From: Thuidium tamariscinum
Taxonomy: Eukaryota > Streptophyta > Bryopsida > Hypnales > Thuidiaceae
Assembly (NCBI GenBank): GCA_947034885.2
Contig: OX344752.2
Coordinates: 8,060,001-8,124,000, forward strand
Direction: 5' to 3'
Length of the DNA stretch: 64,000 nucleotides
Part shown: positions 33,701-47,500 of the stretch, piece after piece
Layout of the letters: each line of letters opens with the position of its first letter
Numbering within the stretch: the stretch's first letter is position 1
Program-made: the position numbers and the translations under genes
The notes under the pieces: model-generated
Database searches by the model: none
Told to the model about the DNA's origin: nothing
The model's input: the letters and a program-made list of their open reading frames with translations, nothing else

Positions 33701-35679
33701 TATACCAGAGCCTTGAGCAAGGAGTATATACATAAGTTCAGTTGGGTAGCGTAGCCACAACCTATTGAAGGTCCAACACAAGCAAATTTTCCAAAAGTCT
33801 CCAAAATTGCAATTGCAAGCTCCAAATTCAAGTGCACAAGTACAAGTGAAGGAGTTGGAGTGAGGGTTTAAGCATTAGTATTTGGGGAAGAAGAAGAAGG
33901 AAGCTTGAATGGTTTGGAAACCAATCATAGAATAAGTTGACTTCCCTAACTACGGATGTTTTAGAATAGAGACAAATAAATAAAAAATAGTTTGACTTTG
34001 GAAGAGTTAAAGGTTTGTCAAATTAGGGAAAAGTTGAATAACCTTAGTTGTAGTGGAGTTTGACTTTGATAACCATTTAGTGATTAATTTCAAAAATTAG
34101 ATTATATTAGGATATTTTATAGGTTGACTTTGGAGGCCATTTAAAAGAAAAAGAAGGAGTTCAAAAGATAAAGAAAACCACAAAAAGAAGGTAAAAGAAG
34201 GAATGGAACCATAGAGGATAATACATCATTCAAGGATTTTTATACCAAACACCACCTTCAAATACAAGAATATTGACATAGAAGTGGGGTTAGTGCAGTG
34301 TGGGGAAGTTATGGGAATACACGAAGACCTTGAAGTAATCATGATGAAGGTTAGTCTATGAAAATCCCTTTTTATTTCCATTTTTTTCACAATTTCATTT
34401 AAAGTAGAATTTAGCTATTATTCATTAAACTTCAACTTAAGATCGGACACATGTAGCAATTAGTGATCTACCAATTAGAATTAGAAGTAGTCAATTAGCA
34501 TAAATAGTTTTCCAAAATAGAACAAAACCCAAAAATCGGACAAGAATTTTAAAAATTAATTAAAACCAACATCATTTCCAAAATTAAACAAAGTTAGAAT
34601 TTAGACTTTTAATTAGAAGTAGAAGTAGAAAATCAAAAGCTTAAAGGACTTCTAAGGGAAAAGCAATTAATAGGTAAATTTTGGTGAACCGGATAACGGT
34701 CAAAATTTACTTATGATTAATTTATCCAAAGATTAAAAAGTGGGATTTGAATATTTGACTTTGATTTAAAAAGGGAATGTAAAAAGTAAAACCAAAAGAA
34801 TTTGACCGCTTAGGTAAAAAAAGTTTAATTGGGTAAAATTTTGATGAACCGGTCAATAGTCAAAATTTACCATAAAAATTTAGATTTACTACAAAGTCAA
34901 AGTTTGAGGGTTTTTTAACTTTTGAAAGGATAAAATCATTCCTTTTTGAAATAAAACTCAATTTATCTATTCTGGTATTTAGCCAAAGTAGTAAAAGATT
35001 AGTTAAGCAATACATTAATTAGATTAAAAGGCAACCAAAGAACAAGTTAAAGATAAGGGCTTATAGAAGATATCTTAGAATGGAAAAAACCCAAATCTAC
35101 TTTGAATTTGATCAAACAACAAAGAAGTTAGAGTATAATGAAATCTTAGCTAAATTTTTTTCTCATTTGGATGAAAGTCAACTAGGATTGACCAAATCAA
35201 GTGAAACTTTAAGCTCCCGTAGATATTAAAAAATAGAAAATAACCAAAAAAATACTCATTCAATTTTGATAGTTAGAACACTTGCAATTAATGAATGAAG
35301 TTTTAAAGGTTAATATCCTAACTTCATCCGCCATTATCCAATAAGTAATTAGATTAAACGTAGGTTTCTTTCACAAGTTGGAAAGAGAAAAACGAGCTCT
35401 ACAAATTTAAGCCAATTTTCTTGATCTTTGATCATCACTCATCAACGCTTAGTCAGGATTGTGGTAGTCAAAATCAGTCAACTGTTAGTATAAGGCTATT
35501 TCAATTCAGCAATTACAAGTGGGTCAATTAGGAGTAGGAATTTAGAAAGATCCATTGCTTGGAAGGTGTAATTGGATTACACGTAGATTAGACACCCACT
35601 AAGAATCGTTAATAAAGTAGTAGAACCTGGTTGTGTATACTGTATACTTTATTCCAAGGGTGGGAATAAAGCACCCACA
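30739..35679. other. Long non-coding spacer of mixed composition
   Basis: No gene is recognised in 4.9 kb. It is less AT-rich than the 10-20 kb region and holds several small structures: repeated GGCGAAGCT phrases near 32120 and 32195, a pol III box-like segment near 32340-32430, a higher-GC block at about 33100-33300, and two GTAAATTTTG hairpins at 34.7-34.9 kb. TTTGACTTTG words recur from about 33980 to 34920. It could be a decayed retroelement, but no reverse transcriptase or gag motif is visible. Confidence 0.4.
34674..34870. repeat. Two copies of a GTAAATTTTG...CAAAATTTAC hairpin
   Basis: Copy one has GTAAATTTTG at 34674-34683 and CAAAATTTAC at 34701-34710. Copy two has GTAAAATTTTGA starting at 34833 and CAAAATTTAC at 34861-34870. 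Both loops contain TGAACCGG. The copies are about 160 bp apart in the same orientation. Confidence 0.6.
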
Positions 35680-36702
35680 AGTGATTGCAAGAAACATTTA
35701 ATGCGTTTTATCACACTTTAGTTTTTGATTTGTTTTTTGGCTATAATTTTTGTGTTTTAGCTTCAAAATGCCTCAAAATTTATAGGAAAGTTACTCAAAA
35801 CTTCTCACAATTGATGATTTAGGGGATTTTAGCACTATTTGGAACCTAGAATAACGAATTTCAAGCTAGAATTTGGAGGGGATGGTTTCTTAGTAGACTT
35901 ATAGCTATTGTCTAAAGAAATTTCAAAAATACTTATTTTTATGTGTTGTAGAAGTCTACAAAGAGAGCTTCTTTCTAATTTTTTTTCAAAGGTAGAAAAT
36001 ATTATTTGGTGATTTTTTTGGTCAAATCTCATCACCAAAAAGTCTTCTTAAAATGAAAAAAATTTAGATTTTTTTTAAAGAAAAAATCCTATCTCTTACA
36101 AATAAAAATGTCAAAAATTGTATTTTCTTCACCAAAATTCTATGTGAATTCTATGTCCAAAATTCTAGAGAAGAAAATATAACTTTTGACATTTTTATTT
36201 GTAAAAGATAGGATTTATTCTTTAAGAAAATCTAAAAAAATTCCATTTAAGAAGACTTTTGGTAATGAAATTTGACCAAAAGACTCATCAAAATAATGTT
36301 TCATACCTTTGAAAAAAGTGTAGAAAGAAGCTCTCTTTATGGACTTCTACACCACATAAAAATAAGTATTTTTGAAATTCCTTTGGACAGTAGCTACAAG
36401 CCTATTAAGAAACCATTTTGTACAAATCTAAGCTGAAAATTCATTTTTTGGATTCAAATGGTGCTAAGCCCCGTAAACCACCGATTGTGAAAAATTATTG
36501 GGGTTGTTTAAAAATAATAAATTATTTTTGATAAATTCTTAAAAAAATAGATTAGGTATATAATAGTTATAAGTAGCTTTACTATAAATTTTGAGTCATT
36601 TGGAGCTAAAACACAAAAGTTATGGCCAAAAAACAAATCAAAAACTAGGGTGTGACAAAATGCAACAAATTATAGGTGTACAAGTATTTCTTGCAATTCC
36701 CC
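35680..36702. mobile_element. About 1-kb foldback (long inverted repeat) element
   Basis: The left arm (about 35680-36135) and right arm (about 36170-36702) are inverted copies. Paired landmarks are TTGCAAGAAA with TTTCTTGCAA at the ends, GTTTTTGATTTGTTTTTTGG (35730 region) with its complement near 36628, GAAATTTCAAAAATACTT with its complement near 36370, and CTCTTACAAATAAAAATGTC with its partner near 36195. The loop is about 35 bp. The arms are moderately diverged. No transposase frame is present. Confidence 0.7.
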
Positions 36703-36714
36703 CCTCCCTCCCCC

Positions 36715-37000
36715 TAACTAAGGTGGGAGGTCCATAAAGCACCCATCTAACAACTTTAACTAGAATTTGGGGAGTTGAAACTTCTTGATATATTTTCAAT
36801 AAGGTTTCCTTGAAAATCAAGTGGAATTGGCATCTAAGACAAGTTGTTTTATATTTTTTGGAGCTTTGTGGAATTAGTTGTGAACTTTTGAAGTCAGAAG
36901 GCACTGGCTCTAAAACCACCTACCTCCTCAAATGTACATTTTTTGTACATTCTTGTATAGATGAAAAAGCATCATATACATTTAAAGAGGTGGGCAATTT
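36715..37000 (+). repeat. Family-F interspersed repeat, copy 1
   Basis: It shares ordered landmarks with 55090-55410 (same strand) and 63430-63735 (reverse): CATAAAGCACCCAT, GAAACTTCTTGA, TTTCCTTGAAA, TATTTTTTGGAGCTTT and GGCTCTAAAACCACC.ACCTCC. No intact frame is present. Confidence 0.6.
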
Positions 37001-39291
37001 TAATGGCCAAAGTCTTTTCAAGCCTTCTAGCTTAGTTTATGGAGTTTAGTGCAATATGCTACCTCCAAGACAAACATGCATCAACTTTGGCTACCTTGAG
37101 AGTGAGTAGTATAAAAAGTATAGAAAAAAAAGGGATTTTGCAAGTTGTGAAGGATTATTGGGAGTAATCCAAAATTGACTAAATAGATACTAATTCTAAT
37201 GTGGACAAAGTTACAAATTGGTTATCAAATTCTATTGTTTGTTGCAATTTTGCCTAAAAGGTCTACATTAAAGGCCATTTTGCAATGTACTAATAGCTCA
37301 AGGATTTTTTCGATAGAAATTTAGCTAATTTTAGCCAATTTAGAGATTGCTAGGCACTACTTACTTTAACACAATAAAAAAACGATAAAGATGTGGATGA
37401 AATTGTCAAATCTCTTTCATGATAAAACTAATTTTTTCAATATTTGGATGAATGTTAATAATAAGGTAACCACATCTAAAATCACACAAATAAACAATTC
37501 AATATAGCTTTTACTATTATATTGGAATTTTTGGTAGGGTCATGTTGGTAGCCAAAAGGAGATTCTAAATTCTTTTAGAATACATTTTTTGGACATTGTA
37601 TGAATAAACTACAAATTTTCAAAGTACTAGAAATAGTGTTAAAACCAATCATAGACTCTCATGAATAGTGGAAGTACATTTCAGACAAGAATCTAGACTA
37701 GTTGGTTTTTAGAAAGTGGTTGAAATTAAACATAATTACCTTAAATGATTTGGTGGATGAAAAAATACATGTGAATGACTATATTTATTTTTTCAAAACA
37801 TATGTAAATTCTAGAGTGTGTGTCTCTATATCAATAAGAAAATAAAACTTTAAGGAACTTTTGATATTGAACTATAATATTCTTTAGTCAAACAAAAGGA
37901 TCTCTTAACCCTTAATGATCCAATAAACCATTTTAAATCATTGATCCACTTTATGATACTTGCTTTTTCTCAAATTTTGAATTTCTTTTTAAATTAAAAT
38001 TATTTATGAAAAATAGAGTACACTATGAATCCAATGGAGGATTGGAGGTAGTTTCCTCAAATTTTGAGTAAAACTTTGCCTTGTGGAATTTTTTGAAGTT
38101 GAGATATATAGCATAGTATATTTTGGAGGTTCCATTAGAGGCTTGCAACTCATTTTCAATTACTTAAGGAATAACTTCTAGTTGACTTTGGTGTGGAAAA
38201 AAAATTTCCTTTATTTTTCCACTTGAAAACAAAATTATTGTGAATTTTTTTCATTCAAATTTTTTGAAACCTATTCTTGACATATAGGTATGTCTAATTC
38301 CAATCATAGGTTGGTTAAAAAATATAGAGGAAATCAATAGCTCATGATGTATTATAATGGATCAATTACTCCCACTTCATATGCTTGGAAATAGAATAGT
38401 CTAGACTTTGGAAATGGATGGCTAATCCAAAAGGGGTGGACTACATTAGGGCATGGATTCAAAAGTTAGCCAATATATGTGATTGTTGCCCCCCTCAAAA
38501 AAGGCAAATCCAAGGTGCTAAAGGATAAGATAAGTGTCATATTCTTAGAAACACTACTCTCATTCTAGTGACTACCATGCATTGCAAGCTTCACTGTGAA
38601 AAATACTTGGAATGTTATGAAATTCTAGATGAGCATTTTTAACTATCTTGTCCTTCACTGAGTACAAAAAATTCATCATTTCAAAATATTCTCATTAAAA
38701 TATGGTCCTTCAAAGTGTACTACCCTATTTTTCCATTGATCCAAAAAAAACTTTGAACTTAAATATCTACTAAACCATGTTGTCAAATAATTTGAATTTT
38801 TTTGAGGTGCTTAATTTCAATGTGAAATTAAAGATCCTATATTTTCATTCTATCCAATCTCAAGAAAAATTGAGCAAAAAATTTGCTTAAGTTCTTTGCT
38901 ATTTTGCATCAATTTTGAAAATATTCACACTTCAAGCATTAAGGGTTCATAAAATCTAGAGGTTGAATACTTTACAATTACTATATGCCAAAAATTTGAC
39001 GCACAGGTAAATTCAAGAGGAAACATTGATATCATGTAGTCAATGTAGTCAAGAAGTATGTTAAACAATGAATGAGTGCATGCCACTAGTTATAAATAAT
39101 CTTTTTCACTATGCTTATTTATCTTATTAGTACATGTGACACTAATATATCAAAGTTATATAAGGGGAAACCCAAAATATCTTGTTTTTTATAACCTTTT
39201 TAGTGAAAACAAAATAAGTGGAAATAGAAAATCACTTACATCTTCAAATGCAATTCCATTGGAACAATGAAGTAGTAACAAAAAGGCTTTA
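37001..39291. repeat. AT-rich spacer with a family-H copy
   Basis: The segment 37455-37700 matches 50695-50935 in the same orientation (ATAAGGTAA, GGTCATGTTGGTAG, CAAAAGG.GATT, ATACATTTTTTGG.CA, TGTATGAATAAAC, TAGACTCTCATGAATAGT). The remainder has no recognised gene. Confidence 0.5.
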
Positions 39292-40043
39292 GTTAACCCC
39301 TAAAGCCCTGAGGTGTGTTTTTTGGCATTATAAATTTTTTGGGCAGCTCACTATGAATGGAGTTTGTTTGTTTTTTTGCTGAAATTTTTACACAAGATGT
39401 GCCCAAGGAGTAGCTTTAAGGCCCAACAATTTTTGTAACTTTTGACTTTGTGGTTAAAAAGTTATGGCACGATATGTCGTTTTCTTTACTCGGAGGGCAG
39501 CCTAGGCAACTGAAAAAACTTCTTTAAAAAAACCTTTTTTTTCAAAAGTGAAATTTCAAATTGATTCTTTAGGTTCTTACAGACATGGGAAGCTTTGTTT
39601 CATCCCATTTGGATTAAAGAATCAAAAGTTATGAGCAATTTTAGTTTGTGGGTGGGTATGGAATTTTTGAAAACCTTACCTACCCGCAAACTAAAATTGC
39701 TCATAACTTTTGACTCCTTAATCCAAATGGGATGAAACAAAGCTTCCCATGTCTGTAAAAACCTAAAGAATCAATTTGAAATTTCACTTTTGAAAAAAAA
39801 GTTTTTTTAAAGAAGTTTTTTCAGCTGCCCAGGCTGCCCTCCAAGTAAAGAAACCAAAATATCATGCCATAACTTTTTTGCTACAAAGTCAAAAAGTTAC
39901 AAAAAAATTTGGGCCTTAAAGCTACTCCTTGGGTACATCTTGTGTAAAAATTTCAGCGAAAAAACAAACAAACTCCATTCATAGTGAGCTACCCAAAAAA
40001 TTTATAATGCCAAAAAATGCACCTTAGGGCTTTAGGGGTTAAC
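39292..40043. mobile_element. 752-bp near-perfect palindrome (TTAACCCC family, copy E)
   Basis: The left arm 39292-39661 and right arm 39674-40043, about 370 bp each, are inverted copies with more than 90 percent identity by eye, separated by a 12-bp loop. The ends read GTTAACCCCTAAAGCCCT and its complement. The arm starts with the right-end module of elements A-D (GGCATTATAAATTTTTTGGG, then GGAGTAGCTTTAAGGCCCAA), so it looks like a foldback derivative of that family. A transcript through it would fold into one long hairpin. No clear target duplication was seen, and there is no coding frame. Confidence 0.85.
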
Positions 40044-41502
40044 CTTCAAAGATGAAGAACACTTCTTATTTAAAAAGAAATAATAAATAATTATAACCCC
40101 TCAAAAATATCAATTTCATTGATTTATGAATGTAAAGCATTCTTTCTTTAATAGTTATTATATTTTAGAAGTTTCCTTGAAAAGTCCTTGATGAATATTA
40201 ATTGAATGAAGTGTGCTTTTCAATACATTCATTGTTTACCAATGGATGATTGAGTATTTTAGAGTTAATCAAGCAAATTCAGTAAGGATAATTCTTACTA
40301 GTAGGTGAGTGTAGATCACAGAGACCTAAGCTTCCATATCATCTAGAAGAATAGGCCTCTCACTACTAAAACAATTGTCTTAAATTAAAGCCTAAACCTT
40401 AATGCTTCTTATTTGAAAAGTAAAATTTTGTTAAATTAACCTTTTCTAATTTAGTTTTGAAACAAAATCAAAACCCCTATTAATATGAAAAAATAGTGTA
40501 GTTTTTGTTTTGCATTAGTATTACATGAATGAGTGGTTATGCTATAAGTGACTTTGTCCTTGTAGCACTAGCTTGCTTTTCAAGATAGATTTTACTCCCA
40601 ACAAACTTCATCATAAACTTCAATCTTTTGCCAATGCAGAGCCACCTCCCCTTTGGTCCATAGTCAATAAATTACATGGACATGCATAACTTCCTCAAAT
40701 AACATCCTACCATCGTTTAACTCATAAATAACGCCCACACCATTTTCTAGTTGATGAATGATAAATAATCCTTTTTTGTAGGATAGAAGTGCAATTATTT
40801 GTACTCAGGTAGAAGAGTCCAGAAGCAAATTTGAGAAGCAGTTGCGATTGAGTTTAGCTTATATTTATATGAAGATAGTGGCCACTTGAGGATTGTAACT
40901 ATGGATCCAAGAATACACAACACTACACAAGTAAACTACATTTAAGCTTATGGTGGCTTACATGTAAGCAACAAAGACTACTAGAAATAGTGTTGATTAA
41001 TTGTTATCAACTTTTGGAAACTAGTATAGAGGTTTACAATGGGAATTCAATAACAATTACTTCATACCAAAAACAACAGAAGACTTCAATCTTTTATCAT
41101 TTAAGAAAGCAATGGATACTCCAAAATGATACCAAGCTACAATTCCCACTAGTAGTCTTTTGTTAGTCAAATATGATTTCATTAGGACAATGTTCTGAAA
41201 ATCATTTGCGGACAAGTTTACAATTCAGGGGCTTCCGATTTCATGGTCCTTAATATAGTCTTTAATTGAACATAGTCAATTCAATGTTGTGAATCAAAAT
41301 TGAATGGAAATGAGTGTGTTGAGTGTTGCTCTTTTCATACACTTCTATCCATGTCAAAATAAGGATGAGTGGATATTCACTACATTTTTGTAGGACTTTT
41401 GCCTATATAGTTAACATATGCTGGAAACTATGAAAATTTTCTTTCTTCCTCCACCACGGAAGTTTCCATTCCAAGATCGATGAGCGTGATAATCTTCAGT
41501 CT
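40044..41502. other. 3' flank of the ABCB gene
   Basis: AT-rich non-coding sequence past the stop codon of the leftward-reading ABCB gene. Part of it must be that gene's 3' UTR, but no polyadenylation signal stands out. No other gene is recognised. Confidence 0.4.
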
Positions 41503-44500
41503 TTAGTGTGACCCAGCTTGTGAGTGAATGAGGGAGTAGTAGGCTCCACCCCTACCCTTTGAAATTAGATCATTGTGATTTCCTTGCTCAAGGATAACGC
41601 CCTCTTGTAAAACTGCAATTGAGTTTGCTTGACGAATGGTTGACAACCTGAACACATAAAAAAAAGTAGAGAGAAAAGTTAATACCCTAATAGAAAGATG
41701 CCCCAAGTTATGTCATGGAAACATCTATCAATAACTAGATTCTCGAACGCCCACTTCATGAGTTCTAACATAACTCACTCCTATTTTTAAGAGTGATTTT
41801 GAGCTATTTAGTCAATGAAGCACTTCCTCCAAGTTCGCCACAACAAATATGATAAAATCTACTTTCAACCGTTACTTTGATCAGAATGAGATCTAACATT
41901 TCTTAGAATGATCCTCTCAAAAGCATTACAATCCAATATAATTAGTGCTTTCTCTCGGTGCATTAGTTAATGTACCTCACGTAGGTGCTATGTATAGTCT
42001 CTATGTGTATAACACTATTGACTCTCATTTAAAAATTTATGGAAACTATCCTCTAACTTGATGCATACCGGTGGGCAACAACTATAGTCGTTCGACCCAT
42101 TGTCACCGAATCCAAAGCATCTTGCACAATTCGCTCCGACTCTGCATCAAGGGCACTGGTTGCTTCATCCAGCAATAAAATTCTTGGATTCTTTAATATT
42201 GCCCGTGCGATTGCAATTCGTTGCTTTTGACCACCCGAAAGTTGTAAGCCACGCTCGCCAGCAAATGTCGTATAACCATCTGGAAGAGAGCTAAAGTTTT
42301 CAAAAAAAACAAATACACAGTGTCAATATTACTTGACATAGGTTTCTACATAACAATTTGAAGGCAATCTATTTGGGCATCCAACAAAACAAGAAGCTAT
42401 GGGAGGCTTTGACCTTGAAAAGTTAAAAATGAATGTATTTCAGCACTATTGTATAAGCATTGTTATATTACTCAAATTCATTGTGAATGCAAGGCAAAGC
42501 CTCCTCCCAATCCCTTCAATTTGGAGCCAACAAAAACTAAGAGAGAAAAGTATAATAGTAGTCAAGAATTTCTACCTGATAAAGTTGTGGGCATTTGCAG
42601 CAGTAGCAGCTTCAATGATCTCAGCATCACTCGCTCCCTCCTTTCCATAGCCAATGTTATCTCGGATTGACATTGCAAATAGGGTTGGTTCCTGGTTGAC
42701 CAAACTAATATGGCGTCTGAGGGATTGCAAGTTCACTTTCTTCAAGTCTTTTCCATCGATGTAAACAGAGCCCTTCAGTGGATCATAGAAGCGTTCTATC
42801 AAGCCAACAATTGTTGATTTTCCACTCCCACTTTGACCAACCATGGCCACTGTTTGTCCAGCATGGATTTGAAGATTGAAGCCTTTGAACACCATGACAT
42901 TAGGTCGAGATGGGTATGCAAAATAAACATCCATAAACTCAATTTCCCCCTCAACTGCATCCACTATTTCTGCTTCCCGAACATCAGAGTCGATTTCAGT
43001 TTTCCGATCCAAAATTTGGAAGACCGAATTTATTGCAATTGACGCCTTTGCAAAATCTGGTGTTAAAGCGCCCGCCTCTCCAATGACGCGACTAGTGTTG
43101 ACAAAGATCAAAAATACTTTGAAAAACTCTGCAAATGTACCCGTTCCCTTATACATTAATAAGCCTCCATACCAATAAACCAAAGCCATAGAAGCGAAAC
43201 TGATCATATTAGCCATTCCCAATGTAAGCCCTGCAATTTGGGAACGGCGGAACTGTTGCCGTCTTGGAACTTCAAGTTTGCTTTCAAATAGGGCCTGCAC
43301 TTTCTCTTGTGATGAAAATGCGGTGATCGTGCGATGATGCGCGACTCCTTCACTTGCCACCTGACTTGCATCAGCTTGTGCAAGTGCTGTTTTCTTTGCA
43401 AACGTCATTAAGAGAGCCTATATCCACAAATGAAACATTAGAATATATATATTTTTTTAAACTAAATAATATCATCCTTCAAGAACACTCTAGGAAAAAA
43501 AAACTTTCTAGTCCTAACTTACAACAAAAATATTTGACCGAAAGTAGTAATGTGAAAAGGAAGGAAAAAAGTATGCTAAAATACCTTCTTGATGTAGTAG
43601 CAAAATATGACTAGAGGATGTAAGAATATAATTAGAACCCCAAATCGCCAAGCGATGATAAAACATAACACCCAACTTATAAAAACCATACTTAGTGATC
43701 CTGTGAGCAACGAAATCCGATCACCAATAAGAGACCTCACCTGCAAAGCAATATGTGAGGAATATACAAGAAACATTTTGAGCACACATTTGTGGCTTCA
43801 TCATCAATCATTCTTCACTCAAAGACAAAAGTGTTCTAGAATTGAACTAATTACCAATTAATAAACAAACAAAGGCACAATCTAACTCAAAAGGTCATAT
43901 GAGAATAAAAAAGTATGGACTATATACAAATAATATAGTCAAAGGGTGGAAATGTACCATGTTTGCATCTGTTGCAAGGCGGGAACACACCGAGCCACTT
44001 GAATTTTCATCCTTATCAAACCAACCAACCTCATATTGTAAGATGGATTTTAGCATTTGCACTCGCACGCGTTTGGTTAATTGTTCACCCGCAGATGCGA
44101 AGTTGTAATGTTGGAGAATATTTGCTCCAATAAAGAACACTGCCAATGCAACTAAAATCCCTGCATACTTTTTGATACTGTGCCAAAGTTCTACATCACT
44201 CAGGCCCTTGTAGTAATCAACTGTTAGAGAGGCAATGATGAAGGCATAAAATGGATTCGTAAAACCAAAACCAATGCATCCCAAAAGGCCCAGCACACCT
44301 TGCTTCCATTCAGGTTTGTTAAGAAGCAACATGCGTGTGAATGATGGAGTCACTACTTTACTCTTAGCTTCGGGAGAAACATCTTGTTTTTTAGAAGAAG
44401 ATTCTTCTAAATGTTCTTCTAGGTCATGCTTTCGTGTAGTAGCACTCTCTCCAGAGAGTGCAATACTCTCTCCTGTAGCCTCTCCATGGTTAAAGGATGC

Positions 44501-47500
44501 CTTCGGTTCTCTTTTAGAAGAGGTCGTTGCCTCACCCTGTACAACCAACATGCGCAGTTTACACCAAAGGAGTCTATGATTTCAATGAGCCGGATTTTCA
44601 TTGAAGTAACCAACTATAGTTCCACTACACAAGGACAATTTTTAACTAATAACCAATCTTCTCTTTTTGCTTTTATTTTGACACTTTGTTCACTATATTA
44701 TATACAATCTTGTCTCTTCATTATTGATCTACAATGATACAAAGGTTCTCATTGTGATGATGTTGTTATCTTGAATGAAGAATCCAAAGTTGAAAAAATA
44801 GTACATCCTTCATTACTTGTACAACTTAGTTTGCCTAGCTCAGTCAATAGGCCATTTTTCCATAACCCCAATGGAGTCATTTTTGTTGAGTGGACAATTA
44901 AGGATTAAACGTGGACACCATAATCAGATCTCATTATCTTATCTTTCTTTGGAATTGACACATAATAACCATGCCTTCTTTTAGACCCTCAATTGAGCAT
45001 GAATACATGATTGTAGAAGATCCAACTAGTCAAATTACGTCTAGCAACATGAAGGTTGCACCTTGTTCAGCACTCTCAAGGCCTAGAATGTCATTTCTCA
45101 TAACAAGCCTTTATTTTCACATTACTTAGTCTATAGCCAAGCTTTTCATTCAATTTATCCAATAAATTACAAGCAAACTAGTACTTAGAGCAAATCGTTC
45201 ATCGATACAATTGATTAGATTTCAACATGTGAATTTGTGGATAGGCAAAAACCGTACCTTGCCATAGTTTTGTAAATTAATTAGAGAATAGTATGCGCCT
45301 GTTTCGCCCTTGTTCAGAAGAACCTCATGACTTCCGGTTTCAACTACTTTACCATGTTGTAACACTGCAATCACATCAGCATTCCGAATTGTTGATAGTC
45401 TGTGTGCGACGATTACTGTCGTGCGGTCCATAGCAGCTCTTTCAAGGGCTTGTTGGACAACCTTTTCGGACTCTGTATCAAGAGCACTTGTTGCCTCATC
45501 AAGCAAAAGAATACTTGGATTTTTGAGTATTGTCCTAGCAATGGCGATTCGTTGTTTTTGACCGCCTGACATTTGCACTCCCCTCTCGCCCACCTATTAC
45601 ATTGGCAAAAGAAATTACGTTGGTGCAATACACACATTGAATCCTATTAGGGTAAGGCTTTGATTATCCTTAAGACAAGATCTAAAAGAAGAAAAGCATT
45701 TTGCCATGTATTCAATACTTTGATCATGTAAGAAACCTCTCTACAACTGAAACTATCTAAATCGATCTTACCTGCGTGTGGTAACCATTAGGTAGTTTTG
45801 AAATGAAGGTGTGTGCATTTGCTGACTTTGATGCTTCAACAACTTCCTCCATTGTTGCTGATTCTTTGCCATATTTGATGTTTTCATGTATGGTTGTGGC
45901 AAACAGTGCTGGCTCTTGACTCACTAGACCAATTTGTCGTCGCAACCACTTTAATTGAATATCCTTAATGTCAATGCCATCAATCAATATCCTCCCGGCT
46001 AAAGGATCATAGAAACGTTCGATGAGTGCAATCACAGTAGATTTTCCACTACCACTGCTGCCCACGAGTGCTATGGTTTTACCTAAGTACATTCCCAAAC
46101 CATTGTTAGTGAAGAGTAATTCAACTAAATGCTTAGAAAAGTATCTAAGTGTGGAGTTTATAATCTTATAACCCATTAACCCAACGACTAACAATTTTGC
46201 ATTTTCTAAAATGCTAGTACATCGCTTTAAATTTCTCACATACATTAGAAGTCAATGTCTTGTAGTAAAATGAGATCATGCAAGAGAAACTTACCAGCAG
46301 GGATGCTAAGATTGAAGTCTTTGAAAATTGGGGCTTCCAATCGTGAAGGATAGGCGAAGTCAACATTGCGTAACTCTATATCACCCCGCACACTTTCAAG
46401 TGTTCCACCATTCAAGTCTTCAATGTCTATTGGAGGCACACGAGAGATCATTTGAAAGATCATGAAGGCTGCAACACGACCCTCCAAAAAACATTTGATG
46501 TTGGGCGTAATACTCCCTAGTCCTCTGCAATGTCAAAGTGGTACACTCCAGTCAAACTCTCTATGATTGAAGATATTCGCAAGCAGTGGACTGTCCAAGC
46601 TTGACAAGTTCCCATATCATATATGTTTCCTACATTTAGTGAGGATAACCTTACACCTGCGGAAACGAACACATACTAACGGCAATCGTAAAGCCAAACT
46701 TCACAATTTTTCCCGGCGTTCATCATTGTACGAACAACATGCTCTCGAAACAGCAACTCATTCAAATAAACAGAGGAAAGGGTCCTTGAGACATACAAAC
46801 CAGCATAGAGGACAATAAATGCTGCAAACACCACCTCCCCCCCTGTTGCGTAGCCATGTGTGACATTGTACGTTCCGTACCAACACACAAATGCCCAAAT
46901 CAAAAACGTCTGTGCAGTAAGACCAATGGCCAGCCCTTTAGCCAATCCTTGTTTCTTTCCCAAACTTACTGTTGGTTCGAGTGAGTTAGAATAGGCCTCA
47001 AGAGTTCGTTTCTCTCCCACGAAGGAATACACAGTGCGTATGGATGAAATCGCTTGTTGGGCGAGATTCCCTGCGGTTCCGTAAGCTATTTGAATCCGCA
47101 CAGCCAGACCTAAGAGCGCTCGGCCATACATTATTCCCGGAAGGAGCAGAAATGGAAGAAAAGGGAGAACGGAGAGTGTGACGCGCCAGCACAAGGTAAA
47201 CCCTACTACTAAGCCACCTACGAGTAAAGCCACATTCTGCACCGTGTTCCCAACCTGTTCACAATGATGAACAAAGATGCGCACCACTTCAGTACTTATC
47301 TCTTCACACTACTTCGTAGTTGCATCAAAAGGGAGCATACTAATATTTCAACACTATCAAACCGATTTCAAAGATAAGGTGGGTGCTTAAAAGATGAACG
47401 ATAAGGTCAACACACATGAGATGCTGCGAGAAATACAGACCATCTGCCGTTAACGAGTATCTATCTCCGAACAAGATGGTTCCCTTCAAAGTCTCTTCAG

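Noticed and set aside
30739..35679. LTR retrotransposon
   Set aside because: The composition looked promising, but no long terminal repeats, primer-binding site, polypurine tract or reverse transcriptase motifs could be identified.
42100..44600. Plus-strand frames across the ABCB gene
   Set aside because: All are shadows of the minus-strand exons, which are joined by consistent splice sites and carry intact ABC motifs.
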